Assembly (NCBI GenBank): GCA_036514635.1
Contig: DATBWU010000186.1
Coordinates: 1 to 6,177 of the forward strand
Source of the DNA: DASSFZ01 sp036514635
Lineage (GTDB): Bacteria > Chloroflexota > Anaerolineae > Fen-1058
Direction of reading: 5' to 3'
DNA: 6,177 bases
Below are positions 1 to 5,357 of this stretch, in pieces; position 1 is the first letter of the stretch; every line of letters begins with the position of its first letter. The notes beneath the pieces are model-generated. The model saw nothing but the letters and a program-made list of their open reading frames with translations, had not been told where the DNA came from and did not search any database. A program made the translations under genes and the position numbers.

Positions 1-546
1 AAGAGTGTGCTTCGCGCACAGCGTCGATTGATGCAAAGAAGGGGCAGCGAACCAAGCCTGGAGGACATCGCGGTGGAGGTAGGGCTGCTCACACCCGAGG
101 ACTTGGCGTCGATTCGGAGCGCGCGGGCAGCCGGTCAGCCGCTAGATCCATCACTCAGCCACAGGCTGCTGAGTGCGACGAGAAATGTGCGCCGCATCAT
201 TCGCATGAGTCAGGAACCGGTGTCACTGGAAGCACCGCTCGACACTGAGGCAAACACCGTGCTCGGCGACGTGATCGCGGACGACGCTGCGGATGGACCA
301 ATGGATGTTGTATCGAAGCGCGTGCTCAAGGAGCAGCTACGCGGCAGCATGGATTCGCTGTCCGAACCGGAGCGTGAAGTCATAGTTCTGCGCTTCGGTC
401 TGCGCAACGGCGAGGAACACGCACACGAGGAAATCGCTGAGCGCTTCGGCGTGGGCAGAACGCGCATCCGCCAGATCGAAGATGACGCGCTGCGCAAACT
501 ACGCAATCCGCAACGGAGCGGCCCGCTCCGTGATTTCCTGGAATGA
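1..546 (+). CDS. RNA polymerase sigma factor, RpoD/SigA-type, C-terminal part (5' end outside window)
   Basis: The frame is open from base 1 and ends at TGA 544-546, so this is the last ~181 codons of a longer gene. The fragment begins in sigma region 3 (GSEPSLEDIAVEVGL matches the usual 'GREPTxEEIAxxxGL'), continues through EPVSLEAPL and a region 3.2-like acidic stretch (LGDVIADD), then region 4 (LSEPEREVIVLRFGL), an HTH ending GRTRIRQIE (454-480) and the terminal LRDFLE. These are hallmarks of primary or group 2 sigma factors, which direct core RNA polymerase to -10/-35 promoters. Two oddities stand out. About 25 extra residues lie between EVGL and EPVSLE. In the -35 recognition helix the usual 'TRERIRQIE' reads 'GRTRIRQIE', so the residue equivalent to E. 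coli sigma70 E585 is Thr, while R584, R588 and Q589 equivalents remain. It could be a group 2 sigma rather than the housekeeping one. The family call is firm; the subgroup is not. Confidence 0.93.
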   Translation, partial: KSVLRAQRRLMQRRGSEPSLEDIAVEVGLLTPEDLASIRSARAAGQPLDPSLSHRLLSATRNVRRIIRMSQEPVSLEAPLDTEANTVLGDVIADDAADGPMDVVSKRVLKEQLRGSMDSLSEPEREVIVLRFGLRNGEEHAHEEIAERFGVGRTRIRQIEDDALRKLRNPQRSGPLRDFLE

Positions 547-564
547 ACAGATGTGGTTGCAGAG

Positions 565-3015
565 TCACGCGACGAATTCCCATGTCTGCAAGTGTTCTCT
601 GAAAACAAGCCGCTGGTCTATTGCCAGCAAGATGGTATAGACGAGCGCCTCGTAGGTCTCACCGTGTCGCAGCAATTCCGAGAGGCATCCTTGTGAAGTC
701 AGCGCGCTTCGCGCCAGCGTCGATCGGGCGCTTGTTGGATCCGGCGTGATCGCGATCTGCGCCACAGCCTCCGCAGCCGTGATGCGCTGTGATTTCACCA
801 GCCCCCTACCCTGAACGATGTCCGCCTTCGCGTGAAGCGCTCGCCGCAACCACGCCGCGATCCGGATCAGCCTCTCACCCGGATTGAGATCGCGCAGGCC
901 ATCGATCAAGCCAAAGATCACTCGGCTATCTGCCAGCCAATCCCCTTCGGCTGTACCACGCGACTCAACGCCCAGGTCTTCGAGAAGAGCAGCCAAGTCC
1001 TGGGCGTACAAGTCAATGGTATCGGGCGAAAGGACTTCCTCCAGCCGGCCATCGAAGCCGGACAGGCCAGCATCGCCCCCTAATCGTTTGGCCCTGTGCT
1101 GAACAGCCTGTCGCAACCGGTTCGACTCGATGCGCGCCAGGTCTTTCAGTGCCGCCACCATACGTGCCCGCACCTCGGTTACAGCTGATGTCTCGAAACC
1201 GGTGAACTCCGCCACGAGATCAGCTATATCAAGGAGCGCCAGGTCGGTCGCGCCTCGAGATGCAGTCATCACCGCGTCGAAGAAGCGTCTGTTGCGATAG
1301 TCTTCACCCCGACGCGCCAACCGCGCCGCCGCCCACAGCATCGCCTGACGATGGCGCGTACTTATCGACAAGCGCAGTTGCTCATCAGCGACATACTCGG
1401 CAGCATAGAGATAGGCCAAGCCCGGTTGTGCGAAATGCCAGCGACCTTCAGCATTCAGCAACAGGCCGGCTCTCGCGCAGAAGTCGAGCCAGGCGCTTCC
1501 ATCTCGCGTGATGCGCTCTGCCACGCTCCTGGCATCCTGGCCGGGGATTCCAAGCGGCTTCGCCGGGCCGGACAAGATGCCCAGTTGAATTGCCGCCAGT
1601 TCGCGAAGCAGACGATGGGCGTCGTCAATTCCTTCCGCCTGATCGGGCAGGCGTGTTTGTCGCAGCCGGTCATTCGCCCAACCAGTCACGATTTGCACGA
1701 GATGAGGCCGGGCAATATCTGTCGCGAAGCGCCTGGCGGCATGGAATGTCACGTCCAGGTTGTCTACAAGGCCCGCCTGCTTCAAGTCCATGATGAGAGC
1801 CATTGCCGGATCTGGCGATATGCCCATCTTCGCCAGCAGCGCAACGAGTGTCCGATCGGATAGTGTTGGAAGAAGCACGGTTATCGCCTTGGTGCGCTCT
1901 AGTGGCAGACACGGGCTGCGCTCGGCCACGACCAGGCGCTGGAAGTCTCGCAGTCTGTCGGTGATGTTGGCGATCTCACGTTCGAGTAATCGATTGCTAT
2001 CATCGGCCAGAATCACGAGCCGCCCGGTTCGTTCGGCTTCAGCCAATGCCTGCTCGAAATCATTGCGCGTTGACTCATCGCGATAGGCACGCCCAAAATC
2101 ACCGTGCGTCGCGACGAAGCGCAGCAAGTCTATTTCGGATGCAAACGGCGCGTAGTCTGGAAGGCGGACATAGATCGGCACTGCCCCGGCCAATCGCAAT
2201 TCATGAGCCGTGGCGTAGAGGAATGTTGTGAGGCCTCCCCCTACACTGCCTTGGACAAACGCGCGAGAAGAAGACAACACGGCACTGATGATCTCGCGCC
2301 ATTCTTCAGGCATGAATGTCGGCGGGGGTGGGAGCGCCTGAGTAAGATACAGATCGATCGGATCCGGCCTCGTCGCTGCGGAAGCAGTCTCTTCGATGCG
2401 ATGGCCCGGCTGGGAATCGAGAGTCTGAGTCGATCCGATTTCGGAGTCGGCTGCCGGTAATGGGATTGCGGCCGACTGTGCCATTGCGTGCGCCTGCCAA
2501 CGCTCCAGATGCTCAACAAAAGCCTGTATCGCTTGATCGAGCTTCTCAGCCGCCCGGTTGGCTGCCAGGCCGTCCCGGTCGAACGCTTCCCAGAACGGCT
2601 TGTATTCCTCGGCTTCCAATAGCGCCTTCGCTTCTGCCTCACGACCAGGAACAAGCGCAGCCAGTTGCGTGGGATCACCCAATACCCGGCCCAGCATCCG
2701 GTACGTCAGGTGTTCGCCGTAGGCACGCAGTCCGGGCATCTTGCGAAAGTAGCGTCCCTTTAAGCAGAAGATCTTCACCCAGTCATCTTTGAAGTGTGCA
2801 CGCAACGCCAGTCCCTGGCTCCATCTTTCAATCTGCCGTTCAAGCGCCATGCCAATCAGAAACTCGGCCGGGTATTCTGTTGCGTCTGGATTGGCGTCGA
2901 TGTAGTCTTGAACGATCCACGATTGGAGAAACGGATCGTCTGCCAGGCTCCCCGGCTCTCCCAACTTCTCCAGGATCTTTCTAAGTCGCTTGGCATCCAG
3001 TGTGTCTTCTGCCAT
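565..3015 (-). CDS. NACHT/STAND-like protein with degenerate P-loop, function unknown
   Basis: An 816-aa protein if started at ATG 3015, which has GGAG (3028-3025) 9 nt upstream. ATG 3030 would add five residues but has no clear ribosome binding site. Residues 1-180 are a helical N-terminal domain that I do not recognise. A variable linker with four consecutive prolines (229-232) leads into a NACHT-like module: VQGSVGGGLTTFL at the P-loop position (256-264), then PIYVRLPDYAP, typical of the strand after a NACHT P-loop. LVILADDSN follows at the Walker B position (333-341) and LVVAERSP at the sensor position (~R366). A winged-helix-like segment ending HFAQPGLAYLYAAEYVA (~527-543) resembles the usual 'F.H.tFqEYLAA'. 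The P-loop Lys is replaced by Leu262 and the usual 'DGLDE' is lost, so ATP hydrolysis is doubtful. The C-terminal ~270 residues are helical with no clear repeat. NACHT proteins often act as signal-sensing switches, including in phage defence; that role here is inference. Divergent from the HTH gene at 3106 and convergent with the sigma gene (18-bp gap). Confidence 0.8.
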   Translation of the reverse strand: MAEDTLDAKRLRKILEKLGEPGSLADDPFLQSWIVQDYIDANPDATEYPAEFLIGMALERQIERWSQGLALRAHFKDDWVKIFCLKGRYFRKMPGLRAYGEHLTYRMLGRVLGDPTQLAALVPGREAEAKALLEAEEYKPFWEAFDRDGLAANRAAEKLDQAIQAFVEHLERWQAHAMAQSAAIPLPAADSEIGSTQTLDSQPGHRIEETASAATRPDPIDLYLTQALPPPPTFMPEEWREIISAVLSSSRAFVQGSVGGGLTTFLYATAHELRLAGAVPIYVRLPDYAPFASEIDLLRFVATHGDFGRAYRDESTRNDFEQALAEAERTGRLVILADDSNRLLEREIANITDRLRDFQRLVVAERSPCLPLERTKAITVLLPTLSDRTLVALLAKMGISPDPAMALIMDLKQAGLVDNLDVTFHAARRFATDIARPHLVQIVTGWANDRLRQTRLPDQAEGIDDAHRLLRELAAIQLGILSGPAKPLGIPGQDARSVAERITRDGSAWLDFCARAGLLLNAEGRWHFAQPGLAYLYAAEYVADEQLRLSISTRHRQAMLWAAARLARRGEDYRNRRFFDAVMTASRGATDLALLDIADLVAEFTGFETSAVTEVRARMVAALKDLARIESNRLRQAVQHRAKRLGGDAGLSGFDGRLEEVLSPDTIDLYAQDLAALLEDLGVESRGTAEGDWLADSRVIFGLIDGLRDLNPGERLIRIAAWLRRALHAKADIVQGRGLVKSQRITAAEAVAQIAITPDPTSARSTLARSALTSQGCLSELLRHGETYEALVYTILLAIDQRLVFREHLQTWEFVA

Positions 3016-3024
3016 CTTGAGCAT

Positions 3025-3028
3025 CTCC
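3025..3028 (-). promoter_or_regulatory. Shine-Dalgarno GGAG that favours the ATG at 3015
   Basis: On the minus strand GGAG occupies 3028-3025, leaving 9 nt before ATG 3015. The same bases lie inside the coding sequence if the upstream ATG 3030 is used. No comparable purine run precedes 3030, so the shorter product is preferred. Confidence 0.5.
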
Positions 3029-3055
3029 ATACTGTCCGATAAACGCTCGCCGCGT

Positions 3056-3068
3056 CGGTATTATACCG
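3056..3068 (-). promoter_or_regulatory. -10 element of the NACHT-like gene inside a palindrome
   Basis: The 13-bp sequence is CGGTAT-T-ATACCG on the plus strand, a perfect 6-bp inverted repeat about one central base. Read on the minus strand it contains a perfect TATAAT (3065-3060). Transcription would start near 3053, giving a leader of about 38 nt with the GGAG site in it. No good -35 is visible at the right distance (the bases there read AAGAAC), so the promoter may need an activator. The symmetric sequence around the -10 is well placed for a repressor. The promoter call rests on the -10 alone. Confidence 0.5.
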
Positions 3069-3086
3069 GGTTCCGAATCCGGGTTC
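3066..3086. repeat. CCGGGTTC direct repeat in the divergent promoter region
   Basis: CCGGGTTC occurs at 3066-3073 and again at 3079-3086, a 13-bp period, with TCCGAATC (3072-3079) bridging them. The pair lies between the -10 of the NACHT-like gene and the -10 of the HTH gene and overlaps the latter's -35 position. It is a candidate operator through which one protein could control both genes; the neighbouring HTH proteins are the obvious candidates. Confidence 0.4.
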
Positions 3087-3099
3087 TTCGATGTACAAT
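3071..3099 (+). promoter_or_regulatory. Leaderless-type promoter of the small HTH gene
   Basis: TACAAT (3094-3099) fits a -10 element, with a weak -35 TTCCGA (3071-3076) at a 17-bp spacer. The expected start site is about 3106, exactly the first base of the ATG chosen for the HTH protein. No Shine-Dalgarno sequence precedes that ATG. Both facts point to a leaderless mRNA. Confidence 0.5.
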
Positions 3100-3105
3100 T
3101 GGACC

Positions 3106-3306
3106 ATGCCAGACTGGATGACGGTCCCCGAAGCAGCCAGGTTGTCGCGCTACACGGCTTACCACATCCGTTACCTTCTGAACTCGGGCAAGTTGCGCGG
3201 TGAGAAGAAGGGGCGCGACTGGTGGGTCGACCGACAGGATTTGGCGCGGTATCTCGCAGAGATGAAGAAGCTGGGCACTAAGAAGCACAGCCCGACGCGA
3301 GGTTGA
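3106..3306 (+). CDS. Small excisionase/MerR-like helix-turn-helix protein
   Basis: A 66-aa basic protein, nearly all of it one HTH domain. MTVPEAARLSRYTAYHIRYL (5-24) supplies the two helices, LNSGKLRGEKKGRDWWVD (25-42) is the short wing with its aromatic turn, and RQDLARYLAEM (43-53) is the closing helix; a basic tail follows. This matches the HTH_17/excisionase style ('loTvkEaAelLgvs..tvyrll..GkLpa.kvGr.wri...dl..yl'). Such proteins bind DNA, either as recombination directionality factors beside tyrosine recombinases or as small repressors. ATG 3106 is chosen because a -10 places the transcript start there. ATG 3091 would put the TACAAT inside the gene and add MYNWT, and ATG 3118 would give a 62-aa form. 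The next promoter's -35 overlaps its stop codon. The role in excision or in control of the divergent NACHT-like gene is inferred from position. Confidence 0.82.
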   Translation: MPDWMTVPEAARLSRYTAYHIRYLLNSGKLRGEKKGRDWWVDRQDLARYLAEMKKLGTKKHSPTRG

Positions 3307-3331
3307 CTCTCTAACATTAGAATGATATACT
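3303..3331 (+). promoter_or_regulatory. Strong sigma70-type promoter with extended -10
   Basis: TTGACT (3303-3308) is followed after 17 bp by TATACT (3326-3331), with TG at 3323-3324 forming an extended -10. Start is expected near 3338. The -35 overlaps the stop codon of the HTH gene. This is among the best promoter matches in the window, yet no credible gene begins within 300 bp, so it probably serves the RNA at 3338-3493 and, by read-through, the operon from 3678. Confidence 0.75.
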
Positions 3332-3337
3332 AACTCC

Positions 3338-3493
3338 GTAGATCGGGCGGCCAGAGTGCGGGAACACTCCAACCACCCTAACCCAACTCGCTGGATCAGC
3401 AGCGGGCCGGGCTGGCGTGATTATATCCCATCGGCCATCCCAGTGCCATTCATGGCGGCTTTCTGCTCTTCAGCAGAAGGCCGCTTTTTGTTT
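3338..3493 (+). ncRNA. Candidate structured small RNA or attenuated leader
   Basis: A transcript from the promoter at 3303-3331 to the terminator at 3455-3493 would be about 155 nt. No ORF with a ribosome binding site lies inside. Visible pairings are GAGTG/CACTC (3354-3358 with 3365-3369, hexaloop CGGGAA), GCTG/CAGC (3390-3393 with 3397-3400) and a possible enclosing helix of GGG (3345-3347) with CCC (3439-3441) plus GGCC (3349-3352) with GGCC (3433-3436). GCCA/TGGC (3445-3448 with 3453-3456) would overlap the base of the terminator stem. A C/A-rich single-stranded segment (3370-3388) links the first two hairpins. I do not recognise the family. It could equally be the 5' leader of the HTH/zinc-ribbon-recombinase operon, with the terminator acting as an attenuator. 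Confidence 0.42.
3455..3493 (+). terminator. Intrinsic terminator
   Basis: A 13-bp stem (3455-3467 with 3472-3484) contains one G-U pair and closes a CTTC tetraloop. It is followed immediately by TTTTTGTTT (3485-3493). It lies about 185 bp before the next start codon and ends the candidate RNA. Confidence 0.9.
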
Positions 3494-3677
3494 CGGTCGG
3501 GATTGGTGCGGTTTAGCCGGGGCAGTGGCTTCCACGATTCCAACCGGAAGAGATTCGGATGGCGTTCGGAATGCCTTCGGAGCCGTCCGAATGGAAGTCA
3601 TCCTATGTTTCTGATAAACGAGAGCGCCACGAGCGCGGATGAGCCAGGTAACCACACTTTACTGGAGAACGTTCACC
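3494..3677 (+). other. Intergenic region before the HTH/zinc-ribbon gene
   Basis: No gene is seen here. Apart from the TTCGGA array (3554-3591) there is TTCC-AACC-GGAA (3538-3549), a small inverted repeat. GATAAA (3613-3618) is the only -10-like hexamer close to the downstream gene, but it lacks a convincing -35, so no confident promoter can be named. The downstream operon may depend on read-through from 3303-3331 or on an activated weak promoter. Confidence 0.4.
3554..3591. repeat. Phased TTCGGA repeat array, possible operator
   Basis: TTCGGA occurs at 3554-3559, 3565-3570 and 3576-3581, exactly 11 bp apart, so all three face one side of the helix. TCCGAA, the inverted copy, follows at 3586-3591. 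The outer arms also form a 10-bp inverted repeat (3554-3563 with 3582-3591, one G-U if transcribed). The array lies about 90 bp upstream of the HTH/zinc-ribbon gene. The 8-mer GATTCGGA at its left edge also occurs inverted in the divergent promoter region (3072-3079), but a copy inside the sigma gene (111-118) shows that chance matches happen. Confidence 0.5.
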
Positions 3678-4067
3678 ATGCCGAAAGGGAAACTATTGTC
3701 ACGAGAAGCAAGGCTGCGAGCGAATGGACTGCTGGACATGTTGTACACGCCGGCCGAGATGGCCGACGAATTGGGCATCCAGCAGCGCGACGTTTACGAG
3801 AAGCTACTGCCCGCCGGGCTGCCACATCAAAGAGACGAGACTGGGCATCTCTGGCTACATGGGCCGGAGGTCGCTCACTGGGTGCGCACTTTGCGCGCCG
3901 GGCGACGACTGCTGGGTGACAACGAGGCATACTGTCTGAAATGCCGGGCAGTTGTGCGGTTGGTGCGGCCCAAGCGCGTCAAGCGGGGCAAGTTTACTTT
4001 GCTACAAGCACTCTGCCCGACCTGCGGCACAACAGTCAACCGAGGCGTGAAGGGCAAGAAACGATGA
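3678..4067 (+). CDS. HTH plus zinc-ribbon protein (C-terminus DUF5679-like)
   Basis: A 129-aa protein with two parts. Residues 22-70 look like an excisionase/MerR-style winged HTH (LYTPAEMADELGIQQRDVYE, then a GHLWLHGPEVAHWV wing and helix). Residues 84-121 are a zinc ribbon with C86-x2-C89 and C113-x2-C116. The run AYCLKCRAVV...LCPTCGTTV resembles the DUF5679 family from memory ('AYCVKCRAKR...CPVCGTKM'). ATG 3678 is chosen for GGAG at 3664-3667, 10 nt upstream; ATG 3639 in frame would add 13 residues but lacks a ribosome binding site. The stop overlaps the recombinase start (ATGA), which indicates an operon and probably translational coupling. A DNA-binding partner or directionality factor of the recombinase is the natural guess. 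A regulator of the operon through the phased TTCGGA array is an alternative. The biochemical role is not known. Confidence 0.85.
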   Translation: MPKGKLLSREARLRANGLLDMLYTPAEMADELGIQQRDVYEKLLPAGLPHQRDETGHLWLHGPEVAHWVRTLRAGRRLLGDNEAYCLKCRAVVRLVRPKRVKRGKFTLLQALCPTCGTTVNRGVKGKKR

Positions 4068-5149
4068 TCGAGCGTGACAACTATCTCCTGGTGAAGGAGT
4101 ATCTCGCGTATCAAGCCGAGGTGCTCCTGCGCGACCCGGAGACTGTCAACCGAAAGCGACTGTGGCTGCGCCACATTCTCCGCTGGGCTGACAACAAGCC
4201 TTTCCATGAAGCGCCCGGTGTTCGTCCGGTGTTCCCTCGATACCTGGCGACCGCCCAACGTGCCGAGAGCAGCGGCAAGGCACTCACGGCCGTGGGGGTC
4301 GAGCGCGGTTGCCAGGAAGCGCGTGCCTTCTTTGAGTGGATAGGCAGGACCTATCCGCGCCAACATCGGGCGATCACGCCGACATGGATTAGCACGCTTC
4401 AACCCCCGGCCATGCCGACCGAACCACCCAGGGAACACCAGGCGGTGACGCTCGAAGCCGTCAGGAGGTTGATGGTGGTGCGAAGTGAGCCGGGCGATTT
4501 GATGACCATGAGAGACAAAGCGGCGGCGGCGTTTCTGTTCCTGTCGGGGGCACGCGCCTCAGCCTTCTGCACGCTGACACTCGAATGCGTGAACATCGCG
4601 GGCCGGACTATCAAGCAATATCCAACGCTGGGCGTGCGAACCAAGAACCGGAAGGCCGCCGTGACACGGCTCCTGGAGATCCCCGACTTGCTTGACGTGG
4701 TCGCTGAGTGGGATGCCTTCGTCCGCGAGCAGCTGCCGGCCACGGCTCCCTGGTATCCCGTGATCGACATTTCGCTGGGGGAGCAACTGTTGACAGCAGA
4801 CAAGCCGGGCCGCTTCAGAACCAACGGCTTGGGGAAGAATATCCGGGCACTGTTTGAGAAAGCGGGCCTGCCTCCGATGTCCCCGCATAAGTTCCGGCAC
4901 GGCCACGCGGTCTATGGGCTGAAAGCGGCCAGGGAAATCAGCGACCTGAAAGCCGTGTCGATGAATCTCATGCACAGCAGCATCGGCATCACCGATTCGA
5001 TCTACGCCGTACTCAGTGAGAATGACATGCAAGAGCGTATCGCGCGCTTGGGTCAAGTCACTGGTTCAGCAGAGGTCAGTAAGGACAGAATCAAAGCGCT
5101 GTTGATCGAGCTCCTGTCGCAACTCGACACGCAGTCCGACCCCAGATGA
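4064..5149 (+). CDS. Tyrosine recombinase/integrase of a mobile element
   Basis: A 361-aa protein of typical phage-integrase length. Residues ~5-110 form the helical core-binding domain, and residues ~126-325 the catalytic domain. All expected catalytic residues are visible: Arg164 (LSGARASAF), Lys194 (VRTKNRK), His275 and Arg278 (PHKFRHGHA), His304 (LMHSS) and the nucleophile Tyr314 (TDSIYAV). It should cut and rejoin DNA at attachment sites through a 3'-phosphotyrosine intermediate. A tail of ~47 residues follows the Tyr, ending in a helical stretch. The start at ATG 4064 overlaps the upstream stop (ATGA), with AAGGG (4050-4054) 9 nt before it; the longer frame from 3941 is a shadow of the upstream gene. 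The gene runs toward tRNA-Pro, whose 3' end lies 90 bp away, so that tRNA is the likely integration target. The tyrosine-recombinase call is firm; the substrate is inferred. Confidence 0.94.
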   Translation: MIERDNYLLVKEYLAYQAEVLLRDPETVNRKRLWLRHILRWADNKPFHEAPGVRPVFPRYLATAQRAESSGKALTAVGVERGCQEARAFFEWIGRTYPRQHRAITPTWISTLQPPAMPTEPPREHQAVTLEAVRRLMVVRSEPGDLMTMRDKAAAAFLFLSGARASAFCTLTLECVNIAGRTIKQYPTLGVRTKNRKAAVTRLLEIPDLLDVVAEWDAFVREQLPATAPWYPVIDISLGEQLLTADKPGRFRTNGLGKNIRALFEKAGLPPMSPHKFRHGHAVYGLKAAREISDLKAVSMNLMHSSIGITDSIYAVLSENDMQERIARLGQVTGSAEVSKDRIKALLIELLSQLDTQSDPR

Positions 5150-5164
5150 TGCTCCTCACAGAGC

Positions 5165-5204
5165 AACAGATCGGCCCGCCACGTGTCTGGTGGGCCGATC
5201 TGTT
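5165..5204 (+). terminator. Long hairpin between recombinase and tRNA genes, probable terminator
   Basis: A 17-bp stem (5165-5181 with 5188-5204, one G-U) closes a 6-nt loop 16 bp after the recombinase stop. The T run on the plus strand is short (TTT at 5203-5205), so termination may be only moderate. On the minus strand it lies 36 nt beyond the tRNA 3' end, so it could also end the tRNA transcript. A weaker imperfect stem (TTGG-C-CC with GG-C-CCAA, 5215-5236) sits between it and the tRNA. Confidence 0.7.
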
Positions 5205-5239
5205 TCCGTACGTCTTGGCCCATTTTTCAGGCCCAAAAG

Positions 5240-5314
5240 TCGGGGTGGTGGGATTTGAACCCACGGCCCCTACAACCCCATTGTAGTGCGCTAGCCGGGC
5301 TGCGCTACACCCCG
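5240..5314 (-). tRNA. tRNA-Pro(GGG)
   Basis: The minus strand folds into a complete 75-nt cloverleaf. The acceptor is CGGGGTG with CACCCCG, then TA, a D arm GCGC/GCGC, an anticodon stem CTACA/TGTAG around loop ATGGGGT, a 5-nt variable loop and a T arm GTGGG-TTCAAAT-CCCAC. The discriminator is A at 5240. The anticodon GGG (5279-5277) reads CCC and CCU proline codons. CCA is not encoded, so the cell must add it. The 3' end faces the recombinase gene, and the gene is intact, as expected if an element integrated here and restored the tRNA 3' end. Confidence 0.97.
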
Positions 5315-5328
5315 AACGTTCGGCGCGC

Positions 5329-5357
5329 ATTATAACAGACGCGCATCCGCTTGACAA
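5329..5357 (-). promoter_or_regulatory. Promoter of tRNA-Pro
   Basis: On the minus strand TTGTCA (5357-5352) and a perfect TATAAT (5334-5329) are separated by 17 bp. Start is expected near 5322, 8 nt before the mature tRNA. The -35 lies inside a perfect 13-bp palindrome, CGCTTG-A-CAAGCG (5348-5360). Confidence 0.88.

Noticed and set aside
547..564. Terminator between the convergent sigma and NACHT-like genes
   Set aside because: No hairpin or T run is present in the 18-bp gap; any terminator would have to lie within coding sequence, and I see none.
1351..1863. 170-codon plus-strand open frame opposite the NACHT-like gene
   Set aside because: It is antisense to a better-supported 816-codon gene. 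Its translation shows no recognisable domain, and no promoter or ribosome binding site precedes it. Other frames antisense to this gene (for example 2104-2460) fail for the same reasons.
3497..3516. Possible second attachment site resembling the tRNA-Pro 3' end
   Set aside because: Only short blocks (GTCGGG, GGTG, TTT) match 5239-5256, with mismatches and gaps. That is what GC-rich DNA gives by chance, and the T-arm sequence is absent.
3554..3591. CRISPR-like or plasmid iteron array
   Set aside because: The repeats are 6 bp with 5-bp spacers, far too short for CRISPR. There is no replication initiator gene nearby to support iterons.
3356..3919. 187-codon plus-strand open frame between the HTH genes
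   Set aside because: It crosses the intrinsic terminator and the TTCGGA array and overlaps the HTH/zinc-ribbon gene in another frame. It has no ribosome binding site, and its translation is low-complexity and Arg/Ser-rich.
3941..4063. N-terminal extension of the recombinase (41 extra codons)
   Set aside because: The extension is just another frame of the zinc-ribbon coding sequence. ATG 4064 has a Shine-Dalgarno site and an ATGA overlap and gives a normal recombinase N-terminus.
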